From Pseudomonas sp. FP2309 (GTDB taxonomy: Bacteria > Pseudomonadota > Gammaproteobacteria > Pseudomonadales > Pseudomonadaceae): a stretch of DNA of 64,000 nucleotides. Shown here in pieces: positions 63,004 to 64,000 of the stretch; the stretch's first letter is position 1, and each line of letters begins with the position of its first letter. Position numbers and translations under genes: made by a program. Location of the stretch: assembly GCF_030687575.1 (NCBI RefSeq), contig NZ_CP117439.1:4083501-4147500 (forward strand). Reading direction: 5' to 3'. The notes under the pieces are model-generated. The model saw only the letters and a program-made list of their open reading frames with translations. It did no database searches and was not told where the DNA came from.

Positions 63004-63993
63004 TCAAACCGTCGCAGGGATTTCGGCAGGGGCACCGAACAAAGGAGTGAGCGGGTCCTTCAGCCATTGCTCCACCAGCGGCCACACTTCGACCTGAGCC
63101 GCTTTGCTGACCAACATCTCCACATGCCCGAAATCTCCAGTGAAACCCTGCCGGCGGCCAAGGAGCAGGTACTGGCGATGTTCAGAGCCGACCTGGTCGA
63201 AAAGTTTACGACAGGCCCAGTCCGGGTCCTGCTGATCGCCAGCGGCACTGACTGCCAGTAATGGCACCTCGACTTGGGCGAGACCTTTCCACCAATCCAG
63301 CTTTGCATCGCCAAAACGGCCGAACAAACCATTCCAGCGCATGGCCTCGATCATCACACCCGCAGGCTCATCCTCCGGACCGCGCTTGAACCGCGAGCCA
63401 GATACCCGGCCGAAGCGTTTCATGAGCAATCGGCCGGTCCATTCCACCGGCGGGATTTTCAACGGCCAGTGGGTGCGGCTGACCTGGCAGCCAAACAATG
63501 CCACCGAAGCCACCGCCGGCGCCCCCAGGTACTGACCGCCAAGGGCCGCCGCCAGGGTGGTAGCTCCCAGGGAATGGCCGATCCAATGTGGAATCTGCGC
63601 GCTTTGCTCCCTCACAAACGCGCCGATGGCCGGCAAATCGTAACGCGCGTAGTCGGCAACCCGGTTTTTGGCGTAGTCGTGATTGCGCTTGGACAGACCA
63701 TGACCGCGCATTTCCGGGATCCACACGTCAAACCCCTGCCGCGCCAAGTAGGCGCCCAGGCCGATACCCTTGGGCGAGTACCAGAAGCGTCGATTGGAAA
63801 AGCTGCCATGCAACAAAATAACGGGGATGCCCCGGTTTTCCGCGACATCAGCCAGGCCTAATCGGGTAACCGCCAGCTCGACGGTGCCGTCGGGGCTGTT
63901 ACCGGGCTTGAGGCGGTATACATCTTCACTCAGGTCGCCACGACGTTCAGCACTGATCAAGGCGACGGGAAACAGATTGCTGCTGCTTTGCAT
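63004..63993 (-). CDS. Alpha/beta hydrolase
   Basis: A 329-residue serine hydrolase. It has the oxyanion region [14 protein letters not shown], the nucleophile elbow [12 protein letters not shown] (Ser in GHSLG) and a C-terminal [14 protein letters not shown] with the catalytic His. An acid residue probably lies near [14 protein letters not shown]. There is no clear signal peptide. The substrate is unknown; it is a lipase/esterase-type fold found next to rraA in Pseudomonas. The gene starts at an ATG close to the right edge of the window, so its promoter is only partly visible. Confidence 0.88.
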   Translation of the reverse strand: MQSSSNLFPVALISAERRGDLSEDVYRLKPGNSPDGTVELAVTRLGLADVAENRGIPVILLHGSFSNRRFWYSPKGIGLGAYLARQGFDVWIPEMRGHGLSKRNHDYAKNRVADYARYDLPAIGAFVREQSAQIPHWIGHSLGATTLAAALGGQYLGAPAVASVALFGCQVSRTHWPLKIPPVEWTGRLLMKRFGRVSGSRFKRGPEDEPAGVMIEAMRWNGLFGRFGDAKLDWWKGLAQVEVPLLAVSAAGDQQDPDWACRKLFDQVGSEHRQYLLLGRRQGFTGDFGHVEMLVSKAAQVEVWPLVEQWLKDPLTPLFGAPAEIPATV

Positions 63994-64000
63994 AATGCTC

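Overview
The window looks like a chromosomal segment of a Pseudomonas of the fluorescens group. Gene order closely follows the Pseudomonas core backbone: ccoNOQP-ccoGHIS-hemN-anr-apt, recR-ybaB-dnaX, ligA-zipA-smc, xdhABC-guaD, rmf-pyrD, and the nasST to oprF-sigX-cmpX-crfX-cmaX-rraA block. The OprF is the cysteine-free, proline-linker type. DNA is GC-rich with strong third-position GC. Species is inferred from gene content only; no rRNA or tRNA gene was seen.

Region 1 (1-11.9 kb) is a microaerobic respiration block. It holds the cbb3 oxidase operon (ccoN is cut by the window edge), the assembly and copper-loading operon ccoGHIS plus a SafE-like membrane protein, the anaerobic coproporphyrinogen oxidase hemN, and the oxygen-sensing regulator anr. 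ANR/FNR-type boxes precede ccoG (one mismatch) and hemN (perfect), so the regulator gene sits beside its likely targets. apt follows anr.

Region 2 (11.9-31.6 kb) is mostly on the minus strand: an acyl-CoA dehydrogenase, recR, a CurA-type reductase, ybaB, dnaX, then smc-zipA-ligA and a zinc-binding metallopeptidase-like gene. Between dnaX and ligA lies an accessory island: a solute-binding protein, a DMT exporter with a divergent LysR gene, a signal-less muramidase with an exported partner (candidate effector/immunity pair), a lipoprotein and the 4.5S RNA gene ffs.

Region 3 (31.6-41.2 kb) is purine catabolism: a GntR regulator divergent from xdhABC-guaD, then a second GntR gene beside a BenE-type transporter, then yggL. 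A pair of TGAC-N6-GTCA palindromes 23 bp apart precedes xdhA.

Region 4 (41.2-49.6 kb) holds a PBP4-type carboxypeptidase, a CHASE-PAS-PAS-GGDEF protein, rlmKL, rmf and pyrD.

Region 5 (49.7-52.4 kb) is the most unusual part. Four minus-strand genes encode an InvG-like type III secretion secretin, a 74-residue SPOA (SpaO C-terminal-like) protein, a short HilA-like winged-helix protein and an IagB-like lytic transglycosylase. No ATPase, export gate or needle gene is present nearby, so this is a fragment of an SPI-1-type system lying between pyrD and nasS.

Region 6 (52.6-58.3 kb) is nitrate assimilation control: NasS and NasT, a two-hairpin ANTAR-type leader overlapping a terminator, a nitrate MFS transporter, a fused PP2C phosphatase/Ser-Thr kinase and cobA for siroheme. 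The nitrate and nitrite reductase genes are not here.

Region 7 (58.4-64 kb) is the envelope-stress cluster oprF, sigX, cmpX, crfX, cmaX, then rraA and an alpha/beta hydrolase.
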